A DNA stretch of 64,000 nt from Mycolicibacterium aurum (GCF_900637195.1 NZ_LR134356.1:4154001-4218000); one strand, 5' to 3'. Counted from the stretch's first letter, positions 31,799 through 40,719 are shown. The notes: generated by a model not told the origin, from the letters alone. Translations and numbers: made by a program.

Positions 31799-33066
31799 AC
31801 CCCCACCGGGCGGCGTTCGGACTTGTACTGCTCCACCCAGTCGACGGACACCTTGTGCAGGTGCCGGACGAGGATCTCCTGGTCGTTGAGCGGGTAGTCG
31901 TCGACTATCGGCTCGTCCAGGCCGTATTCCAGCGCTGCCTGGGTGCCGCCGAGCATGCCCGCGTCCTGGAGCGCGAATTCCTTGAGGACCACCGACGCCA
32001 CCTCGTGTTCGATGCGCTCGCGAACGGTGCGGGCCGGATGAAACGCGTTGTAGGCCTCGAATTTGTGCGTGTTGTACGAGGTGGGCCAGTAGCGGTACAG
32101 CAGGTACCAGCCGTGGTAGATCAGGATCTCCAGGTTCGGGAATATCTGGAAGTTCGTGATGCCCCACGGTTCGATGCCGCCGGGGTTCAGCCCGAGCGAC
32201 TGGTGGGTCTCCGGGGTGCGCCACGGCCCGACAAGCCCACTGCGGGTGGCTCGCTCGACCGGATACATGAACTCCGGTGCGAGCAGCCAGCGCCGCGTGC
32301 CTGCCGTGGACACCAGGCGGTGCGGCCCGTCGATCTGGAAGTGCCCGCATTCGAAGGTCTGGTTCGGTTGACGCACCTCGGTCGGCACCTGCTGCGAGTG
32401 CAACGACGGCACGTGGTAGTACTCCTGGAATGCGTCCGCGAAGATCTTCCAATTGCTGTTGTTGTGGGCGACGAATTCGTAACGCTCGGTCATCAATTCG
32501 AATGGATAGTCGTCCAGGGCGGTGATCATCGGCCCCAGGAACTCCCGCAGGGTCTGCCGCGGCTCGGGATCGAGATTGATGAAGATGAAACCGTTCCAGA
32601 CGTCACACCGGACCGGCTTGAGGCCGTACTGCGAATTGTCGAGACCGAAGAACTCGCCGGGCTGCTGCACGAACTTCAGCTCGCCGTCGAGACCGTAGCG
32701 CCACCCGTGGTATTTGCAGGTGAACTGACGGCAGGTGCCCTTGACCTCCTCATTCGGAAAGTCGTTCCACACCAGTTTGTTTCCGCGATGGCGGCAGATG
32801 TTGTAAAAGGCCCGGATCTGTCCGTCACGTCCCTTCACGACGATCACAGCCGTTTTCGCAACCTCGATCTCCTTGGTGAAATGACTTCCGACGCGGGGCA
32901 CCTCCTCGACCCGACCGACGTTGAGCCAGGCACGCTTGAAGATCGCCTCCCGCTCGAGCTCATAGAATTCCGGTGAGGTCGAGTCCCGGAAGGACACCGG
33001 CCCGGTACCGAGTTCCGGGTAGTGCGCCGTCCAGCTACCTTCAGCAGGCTTGGGCCATTTGGCCAT
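31795..33066 (-). CDS. Rieske non-heme iron oxygenase, alpha subunit
   Basis: 423 residues. The Rieske cluster is held by Cys91-His93 (CRH) and Cys117-His120 (CKYH). The mononuclear iron site is in DAFQEYYHVPSLH, with His218 and His223 and a preceding Asp. No beta subunit is nearby, as in KshA-type alpha3 oxygenases, though a 111-residue protein is translationally coupled instead. Electrons probably come from the KshB-like reductase encoded two genes upstream. It belongs to a set of three related Rieske proteins in the window (37135, 62803). The substrate is not known; a polycyclic or terpenoid ring is plausible. Confidence 0.92.
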   Translation of the reverse strand: MAKWPKPAEGSWTAHYPELGTGPVSFRDSTSPEFYELEREAIFKRAWLNVGRVEEVPRVGSHFTKEIEVAKTAVIVVKGRDGQIRAFYNICRHRGNKLVWNDFPNEEVKGTCRQFTCKYHGWRYGLDGELKFVQQPGEFFGLDNSQYGLKPVRCDVWNGFIFINLDPEPRQTLREFLGPMITALDDYPFELMTERYEFVAHNNSNWKIFADAFQEYYHVPSLHSQQVPTEVRQPNQTFECGHFQIDGPHRLVSTAGTRRWLLAPEFMYPVERATRSGLVGPWRTPETHQSLGLNPGGIEPWGITNFQIFPNLEILIYHGWYLLYRYWPTSYNTHKFEAYNAFHPARTVRERIEHEVASVVLKEFALQDAGMLGGTQAALEYGLDEPIVDDYPLNDQEILVRHLHKVSVDWVEQYKSERRPVGV

Positions 33067-33105
33067 AGGAAACCCCCTGTCGCGGTTCGTTTTTCGTGGG
33101 CTTCA

Positions 33106-33849
33106 TCACATCACCGATCCTCCGTTGACACCCAGCGTCTGACCGGTGATGAAACCGGCCTCCTCCGAGCACAGGAAGCCGACCGCGGCGGCGATGTCGT
33201 CGCCCGTTCCGAGGTGTCCGATCGGGATACTGGCCGCCATCTGTTCGTTGGGAGGCAGATGCCCCTCGGCCTGCGACTGGTGCTGCATCGGTGTCTCGAT
33301 GCCCGACGGCGGAATGTTGTTCACCGTGATGCCGGTCGGACCGTATTCACGCGCAAACGACTTCGTCAGCGAGATCAACGCGCCCTTGGATGCTGCGTAA
33401 TGTGCCATGCCCGGCGACCCCCGCTGAGCGCTTGACGACGAGATCATCACGATGCGACCCCAGCCCGCCTCGATCATGTCCGGGAGGGCGCTTTGGCAAC
33501 AGTAGAACGTCCCGGTGAGGTTCACGTCGATCACGCGTTTCCAGTCCGCCGGGGTGATCTCGATCGAAGGTGCGAAAGCCACCATGCCTGCGCTGGTCAC
33601 GAGGATGTGCACGGGACCCAGTTCCGTGCGGACCTTGGCGAAGGCCTCACCGACGGCCGCGTGGTCACTGACGTCCACCCCGACGGCCAGCGCGCTCACC
33701 CCGTCGGCGCGCAGCGAGTCGACGACACGTTGTGCCGCAACCTCGTCCAGATCCAGAACGGCCACCGCGTGGCCACGCCTGCCCAGCTCGTGGCAGGTCG
33801 CCTCGCCCATACCGGAAGCCCCGCCGGTCACCACTGCTACCCGCGTCAT
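33106..33849 (-). CDS. Short-chain dehydrogenase/reductase (classical SDR)
   Basis: 247 residues. TGGASGMG, NLTGTFYCCQ, MISSSSAQRG (Ser), HYAASKGAL (Tyr, Lys) and ITGQTLGVNGG are all present. NAD(P)-dependent alcohol/ketone oxidoreductase placed between the reductase and Rieske genes, so it probably oxidises a hydroxyl group introduced by the oxygenase. Similar to the SDR at 5644. Confidence 0.9.
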   Translation of the reverse strand: MTRVAVVTGGASGMGEATCHELGRRGHAVAVLDLDEVAAQRVVDSLRADGVSALAVGVDVSDHAAVGEAFAKVRTELGPVHILVTSAGMVAFAPSIEITPADWKRVIDVNLTGTFYCCQSALPDMIEAGWGRIVMISSSSAQRGSPGMAHYAASKGALISLTKSFAREYGPTGITVNNIPPSGIETPMQHQSQAEGHLPPNEQMAASIPIGHLGTGDDIAAAVGFLCSEEAGFITGQTLGVNGGSVM

Positions 33850-33870
33850 ATGCTCGGTCCTCCTGCGTCG

Positions 33871-34914
33871 CTACTCATAGATCATGTGAACCTTGCGGCT
33901 GGTCGGCAGCGACTGGCAGGTCAGCACCCAGCCGTCGGCCACCTCGTCCTCTTCCAGCGCGTCGTTGATCCGCATCCGCGCGCTCCCCTCGACGATGCGC
34001 GCCATACACGTTCCGCAGGAACCGGTTTCGCAGGAGGACGGCGCCCTCAACCCCCTTTGTCGGGCCGTCTGCAGGAGAGTGTCGCCCTCCCGGTACGTGG
34101 CGGTGATCTTCTTGCGGTCCAGCTCGATGACGATCTCTTCGCAGGTCTCGTCGGCGTCGCCGGTGACATCAGGCGCTACGTCGGCCACGGAGAAGCGCTC
34201 GAGATGCAGTCGCTGCCTCGGTACGCCGCTGCCCAGCAGCGCGGCTTCGACGGTGTCCATGAACGGCGCGGGCCCGCAGATGTAGAAGTCCGCGTCGCCG
34301 GCCTGCACGACGAAAGAGCCGACGACGGTAGCGGTGACCACGCCGCGGTCCTCGTCGTAGTGGTGCTCGACGGTCAGACGTTCGGCGTGCTGCTCGGCCA
34401 GCTCCGCCAGCAGATCGGAGAAGATCACCGAATCGCGACCGCGATTGGCGTAGAACAGCCTGACCGGCCGACCAGAATTGGTCAGCGCGGTCCGGACCAA
34501 TGACATGATCGGGGTGATTCCACTGCCGCCAGCAAAGGCAAACAGTGGTCGTGGCGTGGAAAGCCCCTCTGCAAGAACAAATTTCCCTTCAGGGGGTGCT
34601 ACCTGAAGTTCGCCACCCGCCGCCGCCGTGTCGTTGATCCAATTGGAGACCACGCCGCCGGGATCGCGCTTCACCGTGATCCGCAGTTCGTCTTCGACCG
34701 GAGCCGACGACATGGAGTAACAGCGGCGCAGGTCACATCCGTCGACACTGACCTGCACGGTCAGGAACTGGCCTGCCTTGTAACGAAATCGGTGTGAGCA
34801 GTACTCGGGCACATCGAGCACGAGCGACACGGCATCGGAGGTCTCGCGCACGACCCGCTTGATGCGCAGCGGCGCGAACCCTGCGACATCTCCGACTGTG
34901 AGTTCCTCGGCCAT
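33871..34914 (-). CDS. KshB-like ferredoxin-NAD(P)H reductase with C-terminal [2Fe-2S]
   Basis: 347 residues in three domains: FAD-binding (RRCYSMSSAP, ~residues 62-71), NAD(P)-binding (FAGGSGITPIMS, ~130-141, and YICGPAPFMD), and a plant-type ferredoxin domain (SSCETGSCGTC with a later TCQ, ~290-330). This is the layout of reductases that feed Rieske mono-oxygenases such as KshA. It can serve both Rieske oxygenases of this region. Two CAAGTACTTG palindromes lie just upstream of its start, so it opens a regulated operon with the SDR, Rieske, small-protein and TauD genes. Confidence 0.92.
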   Translation of the reverse strand: MAEELTVGDVAGFAPLRIKRVVRETSDAVSLVLDVPEYCSHRFRYKAGQFLTVQVSVDGCDLRRCYSMSSAPVEDELRITVKRDPGGVVSNWINDTAAAGGELQVAPPEGKFVLAEGLSTPRPLFAFAGGSGITPIMSLVRTALTNSGRPVRLFYANRGRDSVIFSDLLAELAEQHAERLTVEHHYDEDRGVVTATVVGSFVVQAGDADFYICGPAPFMDTVEAALLGSGVPRQRLHLERFSVADVAPDVTGDADETCEEIVIELDRKKITATYREGDTLLQTARQRGLRAPSSCETGSCGTCMARIVEGSARMRINDALEEDEVADGWVLTCQSLPTSRKVHMIYE

Positions 34915-34928
34915 CCCGCTCAGAGTAT

Positions 34929-34958
34929 CAAGTACTTGTCATTAATCTCAAGTACTTG
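34929..34958. promoter_or_regulatory. Two CAAGTACTTG operator palindromes
   Basis: Perfect 10-bp palindromes at 34929-34938 and 34949-34958, 20 bp centre to centre (two helical turns), directly upstream of the KshB-like reductase start at 34914. Near-copies are at 38567 and 44492. The neighbouring MarR protein is the obvious candidate binder. Confidence 0.75.
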
Positions 34959-34962
34959 CCCC

Positions 34963-35026
34963 CCGCCGGAATGGCATTCCACAGCACATGCGCGAGAAAA
35001 CCCCTGCTGGAATGCAATTCCGGCGG
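34963..35026 (-). terminator. Large stem-loop directly after the MarR gene
   Basis: The 19-nt arm CCGCCGGAATGGCATTCCA (34963-34981) pairs with TGGAATGCAATTCCGGCGG (35008-35026) with one mismatch; the loop is 26 nt. It begins 2 nt after the MarR stop. Each arm is itself palindromic (GGAATgGcATTCC type). It probably ends the upstream transcript, though no T-run follows. Confidence 0.65.
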
Positions 35027-35027
35027 A

Positions 35028-35504
35028 TCAGGAGTCGACGTGGTCGGCGTAGAGCTCGTGTCCGGTCCCCTGCTCGACCACCCGGCCGAGAAGTTCACGC
35101 AACGTCTTCTGTTCGGCTTTCGACAGCACACCGAACACCTTGTCGTGGGCGGCGATTGCGTCGCTGACGACGGCGCCGGCGACCCGGCGACCCTGATCGG
35201 TGAGAAATGCCTGCAGAATGCGGCCGTGCGCCGGGTCCCGCTTGCGTTCCACCAGCCCGCGCTTCTCCAGCGCGGTCAGCGCCAGCTGCACGCCTTGCGG
35301 ACTGATCAGCAGCCGCCGGGCCAGTTCCGCGCCGGACAGCCCCGGCTCGTTCGACAGCTGGCGCAACACGCCGATCTGCGCGGTGCTCACCCCGTGGTCG
35401 CTGACCGCCTCGTTCACGCTGGTGAGCGAGAAGTAGAAGGCCTGTTTGAGCAGCCACAGAATGTTGTCGGTGAGCTCGATACCCGCCACGTCATGCGCCT
35501 CCAT
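35028..35504 (-). CDS. MarR-family transcriptional regulator
   Basis: 158 residues. The winged-helix core is visible: GLSGAELARRLLISPQGVQLALTALEKRGLVERKRDPAHGR (split in the family as recognition helix plus wing). It likely binds the CAAGTACTTG sites on both sides of the operon and releases them on binding a pathway compound. It starts 9 nt after the amidohydrolase stop and is the last gene before a strong stem-loop. Confidence 0.9.
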   Translation of the reverse strand: MEAHDVAGIELTDNILWLLKQAFYFSLTSVNEAVSDHGVSTAQIGVLRQLSNEPGLSGAELARRLLISPQGVQLALTALEKRGLVERKRDPAHGRILQAFLTDQGRRVAGAVVSDAIAAHDKVFGVLSKAEQKTLRELLGRVVEQGTGHELYADHVDS

Positions 35505-35513
35505 GCCTAGACG

Positions 35514-36779
35514 TTAGCCGTCCCGGCCGGGATCCTGACCGCTGACGTGCACGGCGCCGTCCTTCATCACGAAGCGCACATCGAATGTCGTGGCGATGTC
35601 TTCGGCGGGATCACCGCCGACCGCGATGATGTCGGCGAGATAGCCGGGAGCGAGCCGTCCCAGTTCATCGTCGGCGTCGATCAGCTCCGCGCTGGTGATG
35701 GTCGCGGCGCGCAACGCCTGCATCGGGGACATCCCCCGGGCGACCAGCGCACGCAACTCCTTGGCGTTCTGTCCGTGCGGAACAGCCGGAGCGTCTGTGC
35801 CGCAGGCGATCCGCACCCCGGCCGCGATGGCTTTCGGCAGCATGGCCTGAGCTTGCGGGAACACCACCTCGGCCTTCTTCCGTAGTTCCGGCGCGATGCG
35901 GTCGATCGCCATCGCCTCGGTGAGGTACGTCGTCGAGACCAGGAAGGTGCCGTGATCGACCATCATCTGAATCGTGTCGTCTGTGGCCAGGAAGCCATGT
36001 TCGATGCAGTCGATACCGGCCCGGATACAGGCGCGAATCGCACTGTCCCCCACCGCGTGGGCTGCGACCCGCACGCCCGCGCGGTGCGCCTCGTCGGCGA
36101 TGGCGGCGAACTCCTCGTCCGAATACTGCTGAGCCCCCGGCGCGGTGCTGTGCGACATGACCCCGCCGGATGCGGACACCTTGATCAGCCTGGCGCCGTG
36201 TCGGATCTGGTAGCGCACGCACGCCCGGACCTCGTCGACTCCGTTGGCGATACCTTCGGCGACCGAGAGCGGCATGATGCCGGGAGCCAGCCGCTGGAAG
36301 ACCGTGGGATCGAGATGGCCTCCGTACGGGGTGACGGCATGGCCTGCCGGATAGATGCGGGGCCCGGCGTGCCACCCTTGCTCGATGGCGCGCTGCAATG
36401 CGACGTCGAGCAGGTAGCCGCCCGTCTTCACCATCAGACCGAGGTTCCGCACGGTCGTGAAGCCGGCCTCCAGTGTGGTGCGGGCGTTGACGGCCCCGCG
36501 CAACGTGCGGTAGGCAGGGTCGTCCTGGACACCGTGCATCGGGCTGGGCAGCCCCTCCGGACCACCCGGACCGCCGATCAGAAGGTTGAGCTCCATGTCC
36601 ATCAGCCCGGGAAGCAACGTCACATCACCGAGGTCGATGACGGTGTCCGCGTCCGCGGGCTCCTGTGCCGGATTGATCGATTGGATGCGGTTGTCGTGGA
36701 CCACCACGACGGCGGGCGTGCGGACCACACCGGCCTCGACGTCCGCCCACCGGGCGGCCTTCAGGACCGTGACGGTCAC
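35514..36779 (-). CDS. Amidohydrolase (COG1228/imidazolonepropionase-like), first metal motif altered
   Basis: 421 residues from a GTG at 36779 overlapping the small gene's stop (GTGA). Family pattern: LLPGLMDMELNL, RLIKVSASGG (metal-bridging Lys), VAAHAVGDSA and CIEHGFLATDD (His ligands) and CGTDAPAVP (Asp). The first motif should read DxHxH, but here it is DMELN, so both His are replaced. The protein may bind one metal or act differently from usual hydrolases. Its coupling to a Rieske/small-protein pair suggests it acts on the oxygenation product or stabilises the complex. Confidence 0.82.
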   Translation of the reverse strand: MTVTVLKAARWADVEAGVVRTPAVVVVHDNRIQSINPAQEPADADTVIDLGDVTLLPGLMDMELNLLIGGPGGPEGLPSPMHGVQDDPAYRTLRGAVNARTTLEAGFTTVRNLGLMVKTGGYLLDVALQRAIEQGWHAGPRIYPAGHAVTPYGGHLDPTVFQRLAPGIMPLSVAEGIANGVDEVRACVRYQIRHGARLIKVSASGGVMSHSTAPGAQQYSDEEFAAIADEAHRAGVRVAAHAVGDSAIRACIRAGIDCIEHGFLATDDTIQMMVDHGTFLVSTTYLTEAMAIDRIAPELRKKAEVVFPQAQAMLPKAIAAGVRIACGTDAPAVPHGQNAKELRALVARGMSPMQALRAATITSAELIDADDELGRLAPGYLADIIAVGGDPAEDIATTFDVRFVMKDGAVHVSGQDPGRDG

Positions 36780-37138
36780 GGGACGGGTTCGACGTCGCAG
36801 TCCAGCGACGTGGCTCCGGTGTCGGGAACCTTGGGCTGCTTCCAGCACTCGACCGGGAACGACGCCTGAATCATGGAGTACAGCATGTGCATCAGGTTCA
36901 GAACGTCCTCGGGCAAGTCGTCGAGGGAGAACTTGTCGCAGTAGGCGATCGCCTCCTCGGCACGCGCGGTGATCGCGTCGTAGAACGCCTGAATCTCCGG
37001 CATCGAACTACCGAGCCGTTTCGCGTAGCGCTCGGGCTCCGAACCGAGGCACCAGTCGGAGAATTCCTCCAGATCGGCGAATTCCGGCGGCAACTTGGCC
37101 GTGTTCGTTTCCGGGTTCACATCCACACTCATCGTCAC
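36776..37138 (-). CDS. Small Rieske-associated protein of unknown function
   Basis: 120 residues from a GTG at 37138 overlapping the Rieske stop (GTGA); an ATG two codons later is also possible. WCLGSEPERYAKRL, MPEIQAFYDAI, EEAIAYCDKF, DDLPEDVLNLMH and YSMIQAS align with the 111-residue protein at 31463-31798. Both copies sit directly after a Rieske alpha gene with the same overlap. No known fold recognised. Confidence 0.85.
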   Translation of the reverse strand: MTMSVDVNPETNTAKLPPEFADLEEFSDWCLGSEPERYAKRLGSSMPEIQAFYDAITARAEEAIAYCDKFSLDDLPEDVLNLMHMLYSMIQASFPVECWKQPKVPDTGATSLDCDVEPVP

Positions 37139-38403
37139 ACTCCCGCCGTCTTGCGCCGGTAATCCTCGACCCAGGCGGCTGTTTCGGTGTGCAGGTGCCG
37201 GATCAGCACCTCTTGGTCGCAGAGCACGAACTCATCCAGCACGCGCGATTCGACCATCGTCTGAGTGGCCTCGAGTGTGTTCGCGTCCTGCAGTCCGTAC
37301 TCCTTGAAGGACACCGCGGCGAGCTCCTGCGCAATGCGTTCGCGCGGCGTCCGCGGCTGCGGGAAGTACACGGTCCCCTCGAACAGGTGGGTGTTGTGCG
37401 ACGTCGGCCAGTAGTGATAGGTCAGGTACCAACCCTGACCCCAGAACAAGATCACGAAGTTGGGGAACAGCTGGAACGAATCCAGGCCCCATGGTTCACA
37501 TTTCGCCGGGTTCAAGCCTGCAGGCATCTCGCCGAGATCGGGTTTGTCCCACGGTCCGAAAAGCCCACTCTGGCAGATGTCCTCGATCGGTTTACGCATC
37601 TCGTCGGCCATCTCCCAGGCCTTGATCCCCGAGGTGCTGACAAGGCGATGCGGGCCTTCGATCCGGTAATGCGGCGCCTCGAATCCCGCTTCGGCTGCTG
37701 CCTTCGAATACGCGGTCGGCGACTGGTTCGCATGCAGCACAGGTGCGTGATAGAACTCCTGGAACGCATCCATGTAGAGCTTCCAGTTGGCCTTCACCTC
37801 GGACCGGTAGTGGAACCGCGAGGTCATGCGGTCGAACGGGTAGCCCTCGAGATCAGTGATCATCGGGCCGAGGAAATCGCGCAGCGACTGCTCGGGTTCT
37901 TCCTTCGCGAAGTTGACGAAGATGAACCCTTCCCACACCTCGCAGTGGACCGGGACCAGACCGTAGCGACTCTTGTCGAGATCGAAGAACTCGCCCTCCT
38001 GCTGCACGAACGTCAGGTTGCCGTCGAGGTCGTAGCGCCAGGCGTGGTACTTGCAGGTGAACTGCCGACACACCCCGCTGGTTTCTTCCAGCGGCATGTC
38101 GTTCCACACCAGCTTGTTGCCGCGGTGGCGGCAGATGTTGTGGTAGGCCTTCACTTCTCCGGAAGTGGTCCTCACGACGATGATCGACGTGCTGGCGACC
38201 TTCATCTCTTTGGTGAAGTAGCTGCCCTTGCGCGGAATCTGTTCGACGCGGCCCACATTTAGCCACGCGCGTCTGAACACAGCTTTGCGCTCGACCTCGT
38301 AGAACTCCGGGTCGACGGAGTCCTCGTACGACACCGGGCCCGTCCCCAACTGCGGGTAGTGCTGAGTCCAGCTGCCCTCTGGCGGTTTGGGAAATCGGGG
38401 CAT
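37135..38403 (-). CDS. Rieske non-heme iron oxygenase, alpha subunit
   Basis: 422 residues. Start at the second ATG (38403), which has AAGGAG 6 nt upstream; the first ATG (38409) touches that ribosome site. Cluster ligands Cys91-His93 and Cys117-His120 fall at the same positions as in the 31795 paralogue; the iron site is DAFQEFYHAPVLH. First gene of a tightly coupled Rieske/small-protein/amidohydrolase/MarR operon. A CAAGTAGTTG site lies 164 nt upstream in the divergent promoter region. Alpha-only, KshA-like organisation. Confidence 0.92.
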   Translation of the reverse strand: MPRFPKPPEGSWTQHYPQLGTGPVSYEDSVDPEFYEVERKAVFRRAWLNVGRVEQIPRKGSYFTKEMKVASTSIIVVRTTSGEVKAYHNICRHRGNKLVWNDMPLEETSGVCRQFTCKYHAWRYDLDGNLTFVQQEGEFFDLDKSRYGLVPVHCEVWEGFIFVNFAKEEPEQSLRDFLGPMITDLEGYPFDRMTSRFHYRSEVKANWKLYMDAFQEFYHAPVLHANQSPTAYSKAAAEAGFEAPHYRIEGPHRLVSTSGIKAWEMADEMRKPIEDICQSGLFGPWDKPDLGEMPAGLNPAKCEPWGLDSFQLFPNFVILFWGQGWYLTYHYWPTSHNTHLFEGTVYFPQPRTPRERIAQELAAVSFKEYGLQDANTLEATQTMVESRVLDEFVLCDQEVLIRHLHTETAAWVEDYRRKTAGV

Positions 38404-38566
38404 CGTCATCTCCTTCGGCTGCGCTCCTCTTGCCTGCCGTCACTGCCGCACCGCCCGCTCTCGCAGCGCCGAGCCGAGTGTGCAGGCAAACAACCAGGCA
38501 CAGCTGCCTTTTCGCCATGTCGCGGAAGCCGGTACCGCCGACGGTATATGCTTCACAGATCAATCG

Positions 38567-38581
38567 CAAGTAGTTGATATT
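38567..38581. promoter_or_regulatory. CAAGTAGTTGATATT operator-like site
   Basis: Identical 15-bp copy at 44492-44506, and one base in the core from the CAAGTACTTG palindromes at 34929. It lies between the divergent Rieske (38403, minus) and aldehyde dehydrogenase (38613, plus) genes, 32 nt from the latter's start. Confidence 0.6.
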
Positions 38582-38612
38582 CACTGTGGATCACCGGCAT
38601 GGAGGAGTCACC

Positions 38613-40058
38613 GTGCGTCACGACCAGCTGTTCATCGGCGGAGCCTGGCGTGCACCGAGCACAGACCGGCGCATCGAGGTCGTGTCCCCCCACACCGAGG
38701 CGACGGTCGCCTCCGTGGCCGCGGCCGGGCCTGCCGATGTCGACGCCGCGGTGGCCGCCGCCCGCGAGGCGTTCGACCTCGGGCCGTGGCCCCGGACCGA
38801 CGCCGGCGAGCGGGTCGACGTCCTCCGCCGATTCGGCGAGCGCTACGGAGACCGACGCTCGGACATGGCCGATCTCATCACCGCAGAGCTGGGCGCCCCG
38901 ATCAGCTTTGCTCAGCGGGCACAGGCCGCGCTTCCCTGGTCGATGATCGGCGCGTTCTGCGACGTGGCCGAGACCTATCCGTGGCGCGAGGACAGGCCGG
39001 GACGCTACGGCTCCGACATTCGGGTACTGCGCGAACCCGTCGGTGTCGTCGCCGCGATCGTGCCGTGGAACATGCCGCAGTTCCTGATCGTCACGAAGCT
39101 CGTTCCGGCGTTGTTGGCCGGCTGTTCCGTGGTGCTCAAGCCTGCTGCCGAGTCCCCGCTCGACGCCATCCTGCTCGCCGAGATCATCGCCGAGTCCGGG
39201 TTTCCGCCCGGCGTCGTCAGCGTGCTTCCCGGGGATGGCCGCGTCGGGGAGCAGTTGGTGCGGCATCCCGGTGTCGACAAGGTGTCGTTCACCGGATCCA
39301 CCGCCGCAGGCAGAGCTGTCGCCGCCGCAGCTGCGGCGGGTCTCAAACGGGTGAGCTTGGAGCTCGGCGGCAAGTCGGCCGCGATCGTTCTCGAGGACGC
39401 CGACCCGGCTGCAGTCGCCTCGGGGGTGCGCTCGGCGAGCCTGTCCAACAGCGGCCAGATCTGCAATGCGCTGACGCGCATCCTGGTCCCGCACACGCGT
39501 GCAGCGGAGTTCACCGATGCGCTGGCCGCTGAGATGAGCGCCCTCGTGGTGGGAGACCCGACCGAGAGTGCCACCCAGGTCGGTCCGCTCGTCGCACAGC
39601 GACAGCAGCAGCGTGTGACCGGTTATCTGCAACAGGGCGTGCGGGACGGGGCGCGGGTCGTCACCGGCGGAGCCGGTATGCCGGACGATCTCGATCGCGG
39701 CTGGTACGTCAAACCCACGCTGTTCGACCGCGCCCACAACTCCATGACCATCGCCCGTGAGGAGATCTTCGGTCCGGTGCTGACCGTCATCCCCTATTCG
39801 GACACCGCCGAGGCGATCCGGATCGCCAACGACTCCGATTACGGGTTGGCAGGTTCGGTGTTCACCGGTGACGACGAACGTGGACTGGCGGTGGCCGCAG
39901 CGGTCCGCACCGGAACGTTCGGCGTGAACCAGGGGTATCCGATGGACCCCTTCGCCCCGTTCGGCGGAGTGAAAGCCAGCGGGTACGGCCGCGAATTGGG
40001 ACGGGAGGGCATCGACGGCTACACTGACACGAAATCCATTGCGGTGGCCCCACGTTAG
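38613..40058 (+). CDS. NAD(P)-dependent aldehyde dehydrogenase
   Basis: 481 residues from the GTG at 38613, preceded by GGAGGAG with 6-nt spacing. Motifs: PWNMPQFLIVTK, FTGSTAAGR, LELGGKSAAI (Glu), NSGQICNALTR (catalytic Cys), EEIFGPVLTV. It oxidises an aldehyde formed in the pathway. Divergent from the Rieske operon and sharing its regulatory gap. The TetR gene converges with it 10 nt downstream. Confidence 0.92.
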   Translation: MRHDQLFIGGAWRAPSTDRRIEVVSPHTEATVASVAAAGPADVDAAVAAAREAFDLGPWPRTDAGERVDVLRRFGERYGDRRSDMADLITAELGAPISFAQRAQAALPWSMIGAFCDVAETYPWREDRPGRYGSDIRVLREPVGVVAAIVPWNMPQFLIVTKLVPALLAGCSVVLKPAAESPLDAILLAEIIAESGFPPGVVSVLPGDGRVGEQLVRHPGVDKVSFTGSTAAGRAVAAAAAAGLKRVSLELGGKSAAIVLEDADPAAVASGVRSASLSNSGQICNALTRILVPHTRAAEFTDALAAEMSALVVGDPTESATQVGPLVAQRQQQRVTGYLQQGVRDGARVVTGGAGMPDDLDRGWYVKPTLFDRAHNSMTIAREEIFGPVLTVIPYSDTAEAIRIANDSDYGLAGSVFTGDDERGLAVAAAVRTGTFGVNQGYPMDPFAPFGGVKASGYGRELGREGIDGYTDTKSIAVAPR

Positions 40059-40068
40059 GTGCGTCCGG

Positions 40069-40674
40069 TCAGTCAGGAAGCTTGATGACGGATGTGTACA
40101 TCTCGACCACGGGCCGAAAGAGATCCACGTCGTCGAGCTGACTTCCGAGCACGACCGAGTCACTGGTGGCAACCAGCGCCTGAGCGAAGGTGATCGGCGG
40201 AATCAGCAGGGTGGCCCCGAGCCGCTGCATGCCGTCGACGATGAACTGGGCCAGCTGATCGACCACCTCGGCCCTCTTCGCCGCGACACGTTCGCGCGCG
40301 TCCGGATTGCGGAGCAGATACAGCGTGAACTCCAGGCCGAGTGCCGCGTGTTCAGCGCCTCGGTCGACGCTCAGTTGCCGCCAGCGCTCCGCGATCTCGT
40401 CGAGTTCGTGTGTTCCGACGCGACTCGCACTGGACATCACCTCGGCGAAGTTGTCGAAGTAGCGCCGCCAGTAGCGGTCGCTCACCGCAAGGAAGAGCTC
40501 TTCTTTGGTCGTGAAGTGTTTGTAGATCGCACCCTTGGTGTAACCGGCGGCGCGCGCTATGTCGTCGAGTGTGGCTGAGGTGAAACCCTTTTCGGCGAAG
40601 ACGTCCTCGGCGGCGTCGATCAGCAGCGCCCGGGTGTGCTCCAGCCGCCGCTCGCGGGTCCACCGCTCCACCAT
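40069..40674 (-). CDS. TetR-family transcriptional regulator
   Basis: 201 residues. The N-terminal helix-turn-helix is clear: LIDAAEDVFAEKGFTSATL, DDIARAAGYTKGAIYKHF. The C-terminal ligand domain is typical in length. Divergent from the AveC-like gene; a 14-bp palindrome lies 46 nt upstream of its start, fitting autoregulation and control of the AveC/AAA+/VWA transcript. Confidence 0.92.
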   Translation of the reverse strand: MVERWTRERRLEHTRALLIDAAEDVFAEKGFTSATLDDIARAAGYTKGAIYKHFTTKEELFLAVSDRYWRRYFDNFAEVMSSASRVGTHELDEIAERWRQLSVDRGAEHAALGLEFTLYLLRNPDARERVAAKRAEVVDQLAQFIVDGMQRLGATLLIPPITFAQALVATSDSVVLGSQLDDVDLFRPVVEMYTSVIKLPD

Positions 40675-40719
40675 GGCGAAAGTCTTTCACAGATTCTTGG
40701 ATACCTATTGGATTCTCAG

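Noticed and set aside
38553..40172. 539-codon minus-strand frame
   Set aside because: Shadow of the aldehyde dehydrogenase at 38613, and it would cross the shared promoter region.
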